From Choristoneura fumiferana (taxonomy: Eukaryota; Arthropoda; Insecta; Lepidoptera; Tortricidae), in assembly GCF_025370935.1 (NCBI RefSeq), contig NC_133491.1, positions 2,878,960-2,942,959 on the forward strand: 64,000 nucleotides of DNA. Direction: 5' to 3'. Within the stretch, counting starts at the first letter, position 1, and every line of letters starts with the position of its first letter. Positions 33,701 to 46,400 of this stretch are shown one piece after another. Position numbers and translations under genes: made by a program. Under the pieces are notes generated by a model, which was not told the DNA's origin, made no database searches, and saw only the letters and a list, made by a program, of their open reading frames with translations.

Positions 33701-34095
33701 AATTCGTTTTCGTTTAAGTTAGGTTAGAGTTGTGACTACTTGCGACCAGGCGTAAAGCGCCTAAACAATGCATAATAGATGGGTCTACTTTGGCACATTC
33801 ATTATCCATGAGTTTTCTGGTATGGGATTTTTCTGGTTTGTTATACCCTGAACGAAGTAAGTTAAAATATCATTCTTACCTTTCAAATGCATAGTAGGTA
33901 CTGCAATATTAGTGAGCATTTTGCTGCCGAGATAGTACTTATCTTCAAAATGTACATGGCAAACTCGGCGGTACTTGAAGACATACATATCATCAAGTAG
34001 AAGTATGTTTCCTCCAATGGCAAAGGTCCATGCATGAAATCGAGTCAGATCTTTTTCTGGGTTAGGAAACTTGTGAAGTATTACGTTGTCTTCAC
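30779..34095 (-). CDS. P-element-like THAP protein lacking the first half of the catalytic core
   Basis: Three minus-strand exons join with matching phases: 34095-33880, 32410-32336 and 31926-30779 (about 478 codons). The first encodes most of a THAP DNA-binding domain: LHKFPNPEKDLTRFHAW, then RRVCHVHFEDKYY and AVPTMHL. The short second exon is a polar linker. The third is the C-terminal half of a P-element/THAP9 transposase, including NQDPLENFFGSVRSHG, whose D-x2-E are the last two acidic residues of the active site. The region that should carry the first two catalytic Asp is in neither the exons nor the introns. The exon with the start and the first zinc-binding Cys pair was not found. Either a deleted, KP-like derivative or a host-co-opted THAP protein. 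Confidence 0.75.
32140..32290 (-). repeat. agggttccgtacccaaaggg repeat in the P-like intron
   Basis: Minus-strand copy of a very common moth repeat, here with ccgtacccaaagggtaaaaa and a (GACA)n run at 32153-32175. Another copy lies at 35322-35425 on the plus strand and a short relic at 62985-63035. A (ATTGT)n run at 32057-32076 lies nearby. Confidence 0.65.
33220..33655 (+). mobile_element. 3' end of an RTE-like LINE
   Basis: Starts near agcttttgcccacggcttca, contains gggataaaaagtagcctatg, and ends with gacggacaaacatacaaac, then ctcgcatttatagtaatagt. I recognise this as the noncoding 3' end of a widespread insect retroelement. The middle (33330-33450) is GC-rich and may be an insertion. Confidence 0.55.
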
Positions 34096-34099
34096 CTAT

Positions 34100-35320
34100 T
34101 ACAGAAACAATGTTTAAATATATTATATATATGATGTAACCAAGAATGAAGTACTAATATTAATGGACAAATCGCCAAAATATTTGTATGCGCATGGCTG
34201 AAGAACCACTGCACCAAATTGGATAGTTATTTTTGTTCGTGTTCGTAATTGTTGGTATCAAAGAAAATTTTAATAATTAGAAAAAACCTAAAGCGTTAGC
34301 TAGTAAACAATAAAACATAAAGTGGTCTCTGGTCTGGAGAAGAAATAAAACAAATGGAGTACAGTATATCAGGCAAAAACATTTAGAAGAGATGAAAATT
34401 AAGTAGCAACATCTATAAGTGAAAGAACTAGAATCGATACTTGCGTTGCTTATTACAGCTTGGAACTCAACACTTCCGTTCTGCAGCCATAGTTATTCCG
34501 TAAAACAAAGCCGTAAAATACAATTTAGAAAATTCTGTCCAATGTTCAAAGCCAAGTTTCGTGTTGCGCAGTTGTTCGTTGTCCGAGATCAAAACCGGGT
34601 AGTTATTAAGAAGAAGCGATCGGTCCAATTTGCAAAGCCAAAGTTTGTGTTTTTCGCAGGTTATCAGTGTCCAAAATTAAAGCCAAAGGTCAAAATTGTG
34701 ATTGAAATCCGTAAAAACTTGTAATCCGTTCACGCAGTACGAAACGAAAACCGTCGTAACTTCGTAAGGACGACAGCTGTCAACAGTGGTGTTACCAACC
34801 AATTAAATTTAAAAACAACGAATTTTTTCTGAAAAGACCTAATTTGGCTACAGTTTACTTTAGATTTAGATTTAAGTTCGTTACTGTATTTTTTTATTAG
34901 TCTATAATTATATTTTATAATGTTTCTTCCGTTGTTTTAATTTTTTTGATTAATACTAAATACTTTTTTTACATGAATTTGGCAACACTAAAAATATAAG
35001 TTTCGTTCGAAAACATGTATGTTATTGAGTTTACGTCTAAGACTTCCAATTTCAGAACGTAAAATTTCTACGAAGTCGCCATCTACATAGAAATGTTCGA
35101 ACTAAGCTCTGAGAGGAATATTGTATGGAAAGCAGAAATGTTCTAAGTGAAGTGGCTCTGCCCAGCACGGGCCCGGCGCCGTCTCGGGCTCCTAGAGCAG
35201 CTGCCGCGCGCCCAGCAGACACCTCCAGCGCCCTGACAGATATAAAACGACACATTATGTACTCGTACGTGTATGTCTGTCTGGTGGCGTGCATACGTCG
35301 ACACGCCGATCTTTGTTTTA
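34100..35320. other. Spacer upstream of the P-like gene
   Basis: A plus-strand frame of 101 codons at 34419-34724 consists of near-repeats of VKIVI/RVVIKK-like segments and has no known motif. The sequence cgccatcta.atag followed by gttcgaactaag at 35074-35105 also occurs at 30572-30600, so both flanks of the P-like gene carry a copy of the same repeat. Confidence 0.35.
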
Positions 35321-35321
35321 G

Positions 35322-35425
35322 GGTTTCGTACCCAAAGGGTGCCAACGGAACCCTATTACTGAGACTCCGCTGTCTGTTTGTCTGTCTGTCTGTCTGTCAC
35401 AGGGCTCTATCTCTTGAGCCGTAAT
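35322..35425 (+). repeat. agggttccgtacccaaaggg repeat, plus-strand copy
   Basis: gggtttcgtacccaaagggt, then gaaccctattactgagactc, then a (TGTC)n run at 35376-35399 and ctctatctcttgagccgtaa. Same family as 32140-32290. Confidence 0.65.
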
Positions 35426-35429
35426 AGCT

Positions 35430-36687
35430 AGACACTTGAAATGTTCACATGTATTACAGTGGCCGCTACAACAACAAATACTAAAAATAAAAACAAGGTA
35501 CAAATTAAAGGGGGTCGTCATACAAGAAACGTGTTTCATTCAGCGGTTTTTGGTTGGTACGCTGCCAAGATGACGGCCGTCAGTTGCTAGGGGCAACGCC
35601 CGTGACCCTATGTTGTTAAATGTTTAACTTCTTATTAATTTGTGATTTTATTAGTACTATTTTATAAAACCTTCGATAATTATAATAATAATAAATAAAA
35701 CTTAAACCGATTGAGCTGAAATTTTGCATGCATGTATAAATCTGATGACAATATTATTATGACGTAGAGCTGATCTGATTATGAAGTTAGATGTTGGCCA
35801 TAGGAACTCTGTAATATAACGACACGACCGCATCGGTTTTAGTCTCATTTGATTCGTCTTGACGACTACCTACTTTGGTAACCAGGGGCAAAAAGTACCG
35901 CCAACAAAAAAGCTTGTATTAGATTTTTTTACAAAAAATTATTACTGAACTTAAAACATTTTTTTTTTAAACATTGTACGGAGGTGCGGAACCCTTCATG
36001 CGCGAGTCGCTCGCACTCGCACTTGACCTTTTTTTTTATTCGACTGAATGGCAAACGAGCAAGTGGGGCTCCTGATGGTAAGAGATCACCACCGCCCATA
36101 AACTTCTCGTGCTCTTTTATAGTTTAGCTATGTCTGTCTGTCCGTCCATTCGTCCCGCAACTCCATCTGCATAGAATTCTATGTGCTTTATAGTATTTCA
36201 TCTAAATTAGGTCAAAAGTGCCACGAAAATTCTAGGCTCTGATAATATTAGTATAGTTAATGGATAAGGGCTTAGAGTCGATTCCACGGCTATTTAGCTT
36301 GGGAGGAAGTAAGGGTAAGTGGTAAGTACCACCTCCTGACCTGTCAGCCGGAAAGGTCCTGGGAATAAATCGTTCACGGTCTTCGCGTCTTTGCCTTTGG
36401 CGGTCAGTTAGATCTTCAGATAAAGCCTCTTCCGTGAATAAAATCGTTCCATTAGTTCTAATAAAAAAAAGAAACGAATTTTCGAAAATCCTTTAAAGTT
36501 CCTCCAACAAACATGCAACTTCTGTGGACAATTCTTCTATCAGTTATATATTATTCTTTAAACAATTGCCAAAGAAAAAAAAAGGAGTTTTGCCTACTAG
36601 ACTAGTCAACCCTGTCAATTTACGAAATTTACTGCGTAGCTTTCTTTAGAAGTGTATATACAATTATTATATATTATTTCTCATATT
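35430..36687. other. Spacer with a truncated moth repeat
   Basis: The segment 36030-36110 (ttttttttattcgactgaat to cgcccataaa) is a truncated copy of the element at 22410-22725. Outside it no gene or known repeat is supported. Confidence 0.5.
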
Positions 36688-37120
36688 GAAAAGCTAGAGG
36701 TCACCCTATGGCGGTGAAAACTCTCCCTTTATGCACACGGCTATCATTGCAAATGGTAAAATGAATTAATGAGACTACAGGGCGTTGATTCGGCGAGGTC
36801 CCGGAGCAACAGAGGCACCAAGAATTTGTTTAGATAGGCGCCAGGTGTCTCCATCGACAAACGAATGATATGTCTAAATAAAAAACAGTAAGTTTAAGTT
36901 AATAAGGTTTATTACATTGAAAAGTACCAATGTTACAAAAAGGCAGTGAAGGTTACAAAAAGGTAGTAACCTATATTTTTATCAAAACACCTCTTAAACT
37001 AAAACACCTGAGAGGTAAAAGGGTTCAGACACCCTCCACATCTTCATATACCTCCAGAAAATAATAATAGAACTTGAGGTTGCTTCACCACTACATCGAT
37101 CAATAGAAGGTAACAGTGAA
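36688..37120. repeat. Dispersed repeat, copy 1
   Basis: gaaaagctagaggtcaccct through gaacttgaggttgcttcacc is shared with 54864-55137 at high similarity. This copy has two insertions relative to the other (about 36762-36890 and 36960-37000). It contains ttattacattgaaaagtacc. No coding content. Confidence 0.75.
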
Positions 37121-37469
37121 AGATGGGGTAGGCTCCGTAACCACAATACATATCTCTAACGTTGCTTAAAGTTAAAACCAGAATATTCTTATTTAAGGTC
37201 TAAATTTGGAAATTAAACATTTACATATGAAAGAAAGAAAGCATCACATTATTACTACCACAATAGCAGATTAGGAAAAGGGCGTTATTTAGATAGCTGT
37301 ATAACTTTACCACTGGTTGTGACACCTTGCATATGGAAATAAGTAAAAAGGAAAATCAGTTCAGGTAGTATTAAATTTCTAGGGTAGAACAGTTAATTTG
37401 AATTACTCACCAATATCAGTTTATAAATGACACGGCAGCGTTAGAAAGTAAAATATTGATAATTTAAAA

Positions 37470-37800
37470 TGGAATTGGGTACTCGGTGACTTCACGTCAT
37501 ACCGAGGGTGAAGTAGCGTCAAGGGAAGGGTAGCTCCTGCCAAGTCGGGGGGAACTGTGAAATCATGAGTCGAGTAGGAAGATACCTAGACTTACCACTA
37601 CAAGTGTGAGAACACAGATGAAAAATTTACTTGGGTACTCGGTGACTTTCGTCAAACCGAGGGGGAATGAGCGTCAAGGGATTGGTAGTTCCTGCCAGAA
37701 CGGGGGGAACTGTGAAATCATGGGTCGAGTAAGAAGACACCTAACGTAGGGCGGCGAACTTAGTACTCTAACCACTACAGAGTTGAGGACACAGATGGAA
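37470..37800. repeat. Two tandem units of about 160 bp
   Basis: Units begin ttgggtactcggtgactt at about 37477 and 37631 and both contain ggggggaactgtgaaatcat and gtcgagta.gaaga.acct. The second is longer at its 3' end. No coding content is seen. Confidence 0.75.
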
Positions 37801-40760
37801 TGCCTCGGTGCTAGCAGTAATCGGCTACCCCGTACACCGTACTGAACGACTGCAATAAGAACATCACAGCGTCAGCCGGCAGGAAGCACAGGGCGGTGGT
37901 TCGTTACCCGATTCGACCCTAGCACGATCAGGTCTACCACCTTAACGGATTTTTAAATATTATTTTTTTTAAAGAATTTACCAAAAAAACAAATCCAAGC
38001 ACCGAAAGTAGATACCTGGCAAGGTATAAGGAAGGAAGTAGTCTAAAAAATTCTTAACCTAACCGTTGTTCACAATAACAATTCTTTACCTATACTGTAA
38101 TGTATAATTATTTTTAACGTCCAAACACTTACCGGATTGTTCCTGCATTGCTATAACTACGCTAAACCGCCATCTAGTGTGGAGTAGAAGTGACGTTTAA
38201 TTCATTGATCCGTCCTCACAACATCTATTTGTTCATGGCAATTGCATCGGGTATGTTGGCGGACCTGTCATTTAGTTTGACATTCATGACAGGTTTGAGG
38301 CATTGTAACACCCGTTATACACAAATATTCATAAATTTGCGTAATCTGTGGTAAGTGTTGCCAGGCGTATGTTCGAGTTTTCTGATTGATGAGTGAAGTC
38401 GGGTTGTAACATTAGTATGTTATTAAATATTAGTTACAAAAATTAAGGTGTTATTGTTTCCCTCGTCGTTATTGACAATTTATTAATCGTTTCAGGGTTC
38501 CAGCCCGCATTGTTATGGCCAAATTTCCTCTTTTTATTATTTCTTAAGAATACAAATTGCTAGGGCGAAATGGTACCTTGATTTCCCTAATTTCCGGCAT
38601 TTGTAAACTTGCAACTCTCTCATCGAATTGTCGACCTAAAGGAATTCTAGGCGATAAAAACCAATGGTCACGCCATTACGAGGCATTTTATTTCCGAATT
38701 TCGATATTTCGAGACTATTACATTGTTCAGTACCGGAGTTCAAAATTCCCTTGTAAGTATCTCGGCGATTGGCTGCGTGGCTAGCAATTTTCTTAATCGT
38801 TGTCGGCTTTTAACAGTTTTTTATTTTGTATTTCAGCACCCGTAAAAGGTGTGACTATCGACGCCTCATAGTACCGTATTTCTAACAAAATCAGTGTCGA
38901 TCGGCAAATAAAAACCTGGTAAGTACCTTACATTACACGTTACATCGAAATTTATTTGCCGCCGACCGTGTATTAAATAGTTTCTTTCTTGCAATATTAC
39001 AGCATCCGTAAATTGCGTCCGGCGACTGTGGCAAACGCGAGCACCCTTTTGTCCGGCACAAGGAGTTGACAATCGTCAAATTGGAACACCCGGCAGGACG
39101 TTTTTCCTCTAAAAAGTAAGAATTCTTGCATTTACTTTTTTTCCCAAAATGCGAGGGTAGGGTTTCGGTTGCCACCTGGTCAAATTATATTATATTCTTT
39201 CTTTGCATAGCTAATGCAGCTGCCTTGTTGTTTTTAAACCTAGCACAGCACACCGTTGCACTTATTTCACATTAATTAAATATCTAATTTCTTTAAATAT
39301 TTCCCCGAACCCCGGCAGGGTTCCCCGGACAGATTTGTTTTACTCATTATCTTATGTGAAATGTTTGTAGATGCTTATCATCGCATTCTAGTAACATTAT
39401 TGTTATAATTTATCTTATTTTTCTATAAACTTTTGGTACCGACCTCGTCGGTCAGTCTCGGCATGTTTCCGGAGACCCTGTCTTTCGTTCCTTGTTAGTT
39501 GAAAATAATAACTAGGTACATTTCTATTTAATTGCCTTATTAGCTTTTGCAAATCAAAATGCATTTGCAGCACCTGGAATATTCCATGTACTCATGAAAT
39601 CTTGTTTACCCTCATTTTATTTTACCATTAATTACTGAAACACTTTATTTCCTTTTGGCTATTTAAATGCATTTGCAATGCTTTGGATTAATATTTCTTA
39701 TATTCTGAGACCTTACATACCTTTATTTTCTGTTGTGGTATATCCTCTAATCATTTAGTGCGTTCTAGCAATTTAAATGTAATTATAATGCTTTTGTGTA
39801 AATGTTTGATGTACTTTGCAACTTTGCCCAACCTCTATTAATTTAAATTGAAATACTGAGCGGCTTTATTACTTTATACCCGTTGCAATGCATTTACAGA
39901 AAATTTGTTCTAGTATTCTCTGCACTCTGCAACTTTGCCCACCCTACTTTTATTTTATAATAAACTACATATTATTATTTTAGTTTGCAATAAACTACTG
40001 AGTAACCTAATTACTTCCTGCCTGGTTTACGCCTTGGTTTTTAATATTTTCTTTGCCATGCAACTTTGCCCACCCTCATTTTATTTTGCAACAAGCTACT
40101 CAGTGTTATATTTATTACTACGCGTTTATGGTAATGCAATCTATTCCCACTTCAACTGCTATGCGTACACCTGCTTCTGGGGCTTACTTGAACGGAGGTC
40201 CTGACCAATTTCAGGAGGTGTATGGTACGGGTTAAGACTAACCGCGCCGCCCGTCCGTATCTGCTTACCTGAGCAACGCTGCGGGAACGAGCCAGCGAAA
40301 GATAAGCCGACTTTAATAACTTTAGGGATTTAAAAAGATACCATAAACGTGATCAGCCAAACCTCGACACCAACTACCCACCCTTGGGTAAATAATTATT
40401 GTACCCACTACATAATTAAGTTGCCCTACTGTTAAGGTACGATAAGTGACTCCGTCGTTGAAAACGGAATTGAATAAATTACGTTACCAATTTCTGATTT
40501 TCCTTGGGGTTTACCCCGTATCCTAGTAGGGTGGCCAAAAATATTATCATTACAATACCATGGTTTTATGTAGCTTACTGATGGCTACTGATGATCACTA
40601 GTGATCACTAAAAATTACCAAGAGCGCTACTGGATCCTTAACTTACTGATTTTCGACATCTTACTAAATAAGCATCATGCTTTAAAATGCATCATTAGAT
40701 GACTTCCAAGTTAACCTACTACATATGCATATTTCTACAGAATTAACTAAGTGGAACCAT
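37801..40760. other. Long noncoding stretch with degenerate repeats
   Basis: No gene is supported. From 39540 to 40100, phrases such as gcaactttgcccaccctc and aatgcatttgcaatgc recur at irregular spacing (about 39820, 39930, 40060), so this is an old low-order repeat. Part of it may be the 3' noncoding region or LTR of gypsy element A, but no matching second LTR was found near 53.7 kb. Confidence 0.35.
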
Positions 40761-40766
40761 TGCAAA

Positions 40767-40996
40767 ACAATGACCTAAATCCTTCGAATTGATATCACCG
40801 GAAGTCCCCACAGATCGAGTCGTTCCTAAGAGAACATTCAATTCATGTTTCATTGTAACAGGATTGAAATTACTCTAAAATAAGTTATAGCTAAAGACGC
40901 TAACCTAAATCCTTCAAATCTTTACCACCGGAAGTACTTATGGATCAAGTTATTCCTAAGTGAGTATACCATTTATGTTTCGCTGTAACAGGATTT
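40767..40996. repeat. Tandem pair of about 95-bp units
   Basis: acctaaatccttc.aat..t.accaccggaagt ... gttcctaag ... ttcatgtttc.ctgtaacaggatt occurs at 40767-40865 and again at 40902-40996. It lies directly downstream of the gypsy A integrase relic and may be part of that element's 3' region. Confidence 0.65.
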
Positions 40997-41100
40997 TACC
41001 TAAATTAAACTAATTTATGACGTATACCAGTAAACTTCTGGCCCGACACCACTACTATAAACGCAGATCCCTCTTAGGGTACCTGTCAGGAAGTCAGCGT

Positions 41101-43172
41101 TTACTCTACAGCTTCTTCCCGCCAGAGACCGCGGTTGACGCGCTCCGTTTGGTTCACCTGAGGATGGTAGCATTGGTTGTAGAAAACGTGTGGTACATTA
41201 TACTTCGACATGAGGTCCCTGAAACTCTTAGAAACGAATTGGGGTCCATTATCTACATATAAGTACTTAGGAGTACCGTGATTTAAGAATATTCCCTGCT
41301 CCATACACTTAACGATAGAAGACGCAGTAACCCTACGTAGGGGAAACAGAGTAACGTATTTACTAAAATAGTCAGAGCATACAAACAGGTACTGATTTCT
41401 TTGGTAAGATGGTGGGGAAAGGACCGAGAATATCGCAAGAAATAGCCTCGCCAGGTACCGAGATGCGGCGGGGATTACCCATCAAACCTGGGCGAGAAAC
41501 GTTAACCGGTTTATGAGTTTTACAAATCTCACAAGAGTCCACATAATCCTTCACATCCTGAAAAATGGTAGGCCAAAAATACAGGTTGGCTATTCTAAGA
41601 TGAGTCTTGGCCACACCAAAGTGTCCCGCGGACGCGTCGTCATGACACTTTTGCAAAATAGAATTCCACTCTTCATAAGAAACAACCAACTTCCAGTCAA
41701 ATTGAGCTGTCAGGCGATATTTGTTCTTAGAAAGACGAAAGAGTTTGTTATATTTTAAAATTAGGGAAAAGAGTAGGACTACTAGACACCTTTGCATATA
41801 TATCCAAGTACCAGGGGTCTTGCGTGGAATGTATGTCTACGGAACCATTTGAATACGCGATAAGCAATCTGGTAATATGTGTTCCTTACCTTTACGGTGT
41901 ATAAGTTCAAAGTTAAATTGACTGAATCTACAGGCCCATCTATTAAGACGGCCGGTAGGATTTTCAAGATTAGAGAACCACTTCAACGAAGCATGGTCAG
42001 TCACTATATAACATTTTCTTCCCTCCACATACACCCGGTACTGTTCCAAAGCGTAGATCACCGCCAAGAGCTCTCTCTCGGTGGCTGAGTAATTAGTTTC
42101 GGGAGCGTTTAAAGTACGGCTGCAGTACGCAATTGGGTGGTCACAATTATCCACGCGTTGAGTTAACACTGCGCCAATGGCAAAGGAGGAAGCGTCGGTG
42201 TGAATATAAAAAGGTTCGGTATAATCCGGACATCTTGCAGCTTTAAGTACGTTGAAAGCATCATCAGCTTCCTCAGACCAGATAAATTTAACCTTTTTAC
42301 TGGTTAGTCGCGATGAAGGGCGCGCTATTTGAGAATTTTTTTTAAATAAAATGGCGGTACCATCCTGCCATACCAAGGAAACGCTTGATGCCTTTGGCAT
42401 CTTGAGGAATCGGGAAATTTAGAATTACTTCATTTTAGAAGGATCAGTCCTTAAGCCATATCGATCCACGACATAACCTAAGTATTTAAGTTCACTGCAA
42501 TTTTCCAAAGACGGCTTTTAGTAAACGCAGGTGTTCATCAAAATCAGAAGTGCAATTGTCATCTATGTAACAAAAAACTTTGTTATCGAATTCAGCAGTA
42601 AATAGATTATCCATCAGCCGCTGCATAGTAGCTGAAGCTCCCACCAGACCGAAACACATTCGATTATAATGATATAAACCACGGCCAGGAACACTAAAGG
42701 CTGTTTTTTCCTTAGACACTTCTTAAAGGTATATTATGGTAGGCTGCGCTTAAATCGAGTGAAGTAAGGTATCCAGCATCCTAGCATCACGTAAGTTATC
42801 CAGGATATAATTTACATAAGGTAAAGGATATGCATCGGATTTCGAGACCGAATTCATCTTCCGGCTATGAAGGCAAAGTCTCAAGTCGCCATTGGATTTC
42901 TCCACCATCACCACCGGAGAATCCCACGGAGAATATGAAGGTTCTACAATTCCAATCTCTAACATGCGGTCGAGTATTCTGGGCGTATATTGCGAGAAAG
43001 AATTTCAAGCTTCTCGGCTTCTGGAAAAGGCTTCCCTAAACGGTCAAACATACCTAGAACGGTAGAAATAAAAAATACAATTGTTTCATCCTTAGCCTGT
43101 GTTCTCCAACGAATTTCCTGCAAGAGTTTGAAATCTAAATCGGAGATATCAAAATCCTCCTTAAGAGCTTTA
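41101..43172 (-). pseudogene. Gypsy A pol relic (gag tail, RT, RNase H, integrase)
   Basis: Pieces in order on the minus strand: a gag tail (43172-42970); RT with SPVVMVEKSNGDLRLC, FGLVGASATMQRLMD and FCYIDDN, where the usual YVDD is YIDD; RNase H with IHTDASSFAIGAVL and VTDHASLKWF; an integrase HHCC region with CHDDASAGHFGVAKTH and CEICKTHK; and a core fragment with VDNGPQFVS and YHPQVNQTERVNRG. Breaks lie near 42970, 42730, 42450, 41830 and 41390. The frame ends at 41101 well before a full integrase. Confidence 0.85.
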
Positions 43173-43177
43173 ACAAC

Positions 43178-43386
43178 TGTTGGGTGAAGCAGCGCGAAGA
43201 AGAATAAAATTAATGCTCAATCACATTGGAGTTGTTTTATTTCGACTAATAAGTACATATATTGTTACAAAATCTTAATTGCAGAATTGCAGATCACAGA
43301 GAGTAGCGGTGTCAGATAGACGTTGACAGTTCCAATAAGGCGGCAATAGTGCTGTGTCTCTTTTCTAGTGATGTACATTCATAACA
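43178..43386 (-). repeat. Copia 3' LTR
   Basis: On the minus strand it starts TGTTATGAATGTACATCACT and ends CTTCACCCAACA. It is intact and 209 bp. Comparison with the interrupted copy shows where the two insertions entered. Confidence 0.9.
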
Positions 43387-43401
43387 CTCCTCCTCACAAC
43401 A

Positions 43402-46400
43402 CTATTGTACGAGTCCAAGTTTGCATCTCAGGTTGGATAATCGAGGTCCTGGTAATGCTTTTGTTAAAATGTCGGCTTCCATGTCTTCAGTGCACAGGTA
43501 CATGACTTTCAAAACTCCTTCTTTGATGCAATCTCTTATGTAGTGTATCTTCAGATCTATGTGCTTTGATTTTGAAGACACTATGGGGTTCTGGCTTAAT
43601 TTCAAAGCGGCTTGGTTGTCATTCCAAACAGTTATCTGTCCCAAATGGACACCTAGATCTTTAAATAATGATTTTAGGTGAACAGCTTCCTTAGCGGCTT
43701 CGGTGAGGGCCACATATTCAGCCTCGGCAGTTGATAGGGCAACGCTTCTTTGCTTCTTGGAGGCCCAGCTGATAGCTGCTCCTGCATATTTGAAACTGTA
43801 GCCTGAACAGGATTTTCGGTCCATTTTACACGCGCCCCAATCGGCGTCGGCCATGCCTTGTAGTGGTTCTTGTGTTTTAGTATATGTCAGGCCAATATCC
43901 ATTGTGCCCTTTAAGTAACGTACAACTCGTTTCGCCGACTTGTAATGCTCTTTCCCGAAGCTGTCGTTGAATCTCGACAAGTAATTCACGGCATACGTTA
44001 TGTCAGGCCTTGTAGCTACCGACAAGTACATCAAGGTCCCAATTAAGTTTCTATAAGGTAAACTCTCATCTTTTTCTTTGGTTTCTGGTTCTAGATTTAA
44101 ATTCACTTCCATTGGTGTGGTAGTAGGGTTACACTCTTCCATCTTAAATTTCTTTAATATTTCTTGGATGAAATTCTTCTGTGTTAATTTTATTTCCTTT
44201 TCTTTGTATGTTATGTCTATTCCGATGAGGCGTTTTGGTCTTCCTAAGTCTTTAATTTCAAATTTTTCATTTAATATATTTTTGATTTCGTCAAGTTTTC
44301 TAGGACAAGAATATGCAATTAACAGGTCGTCTACATATATGGCGATTATTATTTTTACTCCTCCTTTCGCCAATATGTAAACACACGGATCTGCCCGTGA
44401 TGCTTCAAATCCTAATTTCTTTAGTTCTGTGTCCAATTTTGTGTACCACTGCCTTCCGGCTTGTTTTAATCCGTAGAGTGCCTTTTTTAAGTGACATACT
44501 TTTTCTCCTTCAATGCCTTTTATATCTTCTAGCATTGTCTTTGCTTTATTGTATAAGGTGAAATCATCTTCATCACATGCCTCTACCATAATTTCAGCCA
44601 CATATCGCTCTATGCATTCTGGGAGTTTCGTCAGTCAGTTTCATTTCATGAAAATTTTTTCTTCCAATTCTCCGTTTAGGTATGCAGTTGTGACATCCAT
44701 TTGGTTTAGCTCTAAATCTTCTTCAATTGCTATTCCTATTACGGATCTGATAGAACTCAATTTTGTAACAGGTGCAAAGGTTTCATTGAAATCAATACCT
44801 GGACGTTGTCCAAATCCCCGTGCCACAAGTCTGGCTTTCTTTGTTTCTCCCTTTTCAGAATTTAGTTTCTTTTTCAGCACCATTTTGTTATCAATAATCT
44901 TCATGCCTTTTTCTTTCCTTACGATTTTCCAAGTTTCGTTTTTGACTTGTGCCTTTATTTCTGCTTTTATGGCTTCATGCCATTCTTCATTATTTTGACA
45001 TTTAGTCTCTGCTTCACATAGGAAAGTAATCTCATCTATATCCACGTTATTTGATGGTTCATGGTATTCATCAGATGAAGAGTCTTGATTAAGTAGATAA
45101 TCCTTCTGCCAAGCAGGAGTTTTTCGTTCTCTACGAGGCCTTGTATTTTCATTTTCAGAGTTGGTGCTTTCTGTGATTTCAGGTTCTTCACTGGCAATTG
45201 TTTCGCTTTCGAGATCTTCGGATTCTTCTACAGGCGCTTCTACTGCAGGATTGTGAATTGATTTTGGTGTGAATTCAAGTTCTACTACAGGTAAGTGTTC
45301 TTTCTTCTTTCTTTGTTTTTCCTTTTTGATAATTTCTGGATTTTTAATAAAATTATTTTCTTTTTCAGGTTGCCGCTGTTCCTGTTCGTCGAAGAGTTTG
45401 TCATAGGTTTCTTCTTTATGGTCACCTTCACTGGTATAGTACATCTTGTTGATGACTTTCACGTCTCTGCTAATTATTACACTTTCTCTTTCAGGTAAAT
45501 AAATGCGAAATCCTTTTGCATTTTGTGCATAGCCCATGAACACTCCTTCTGTTGATTTTGGTGTAAATTTTCCTTTTCTATGTTTGTTCAGAACAAATGC
45601 CTTACCCCGAATACATGTAAGTGTCGTCCGGAAGGTGTACGTCCCGTCCATCTTTCATAGGGTGTACAACCTTTCAAAGCTTTTGCCGGACTTCGGTTAA
45701 TTAAATAATTAGCTGTGTACACCGCCTCTGCCCAAAGTTTTTGAGGAATGTTTCCATCTATCATTAAGCATCGAGCTCTGTCGAGTAATGATCTATTTTT
45801 TCGTTCACTCTGCCCATTTTGTTGCGGTGTGTACGGTGCTGTGAGCCTTCTTTTAATACCATTTTGTTTCAAATACTCATCAAAATCTCGATTGCAGTAT
45901 TCGGTTCCATTATCGGACTGCAGACTTTTTATTTCTTTATTATGGAACTTCTCTACCTTGGTTTTATATTCCTTAAATTTCTCATACACTTCGTTTTTGT
46001 GTGAGATGAAGTAGATGCAGCAATATTTCGTGTAGTCATCCAGGAATGTCACAAAATATTTTGCTCCTGCCAGTGTTTCAGTATTTATGGGTCCGCATAC
46101 ATCACTGTGAATAATCTCTAATGGCTGTGTAGACTGTGGTCCATCCACGGACGAGAACGGTAATCGGGTCATTTTACCTTTAATGCACACTTCACATTCA
46201 GGTAAGTTTCCTCCCTTTAATTCTAGACCTTTAATTAAATTTTTATTTGCAGCTAACCTTAAGTCATTTTCATTTAGATGACCGAGTTTTCGATGCCACA
46301 TTTCAAGATTATTTTCACTTCGGGTCATATTTGCTTTTTCCCCCTTTGTGTAGTACAGGCCATTTTCTTTCACAGCGGTTAAGGTAATTTCACCCTTTTT

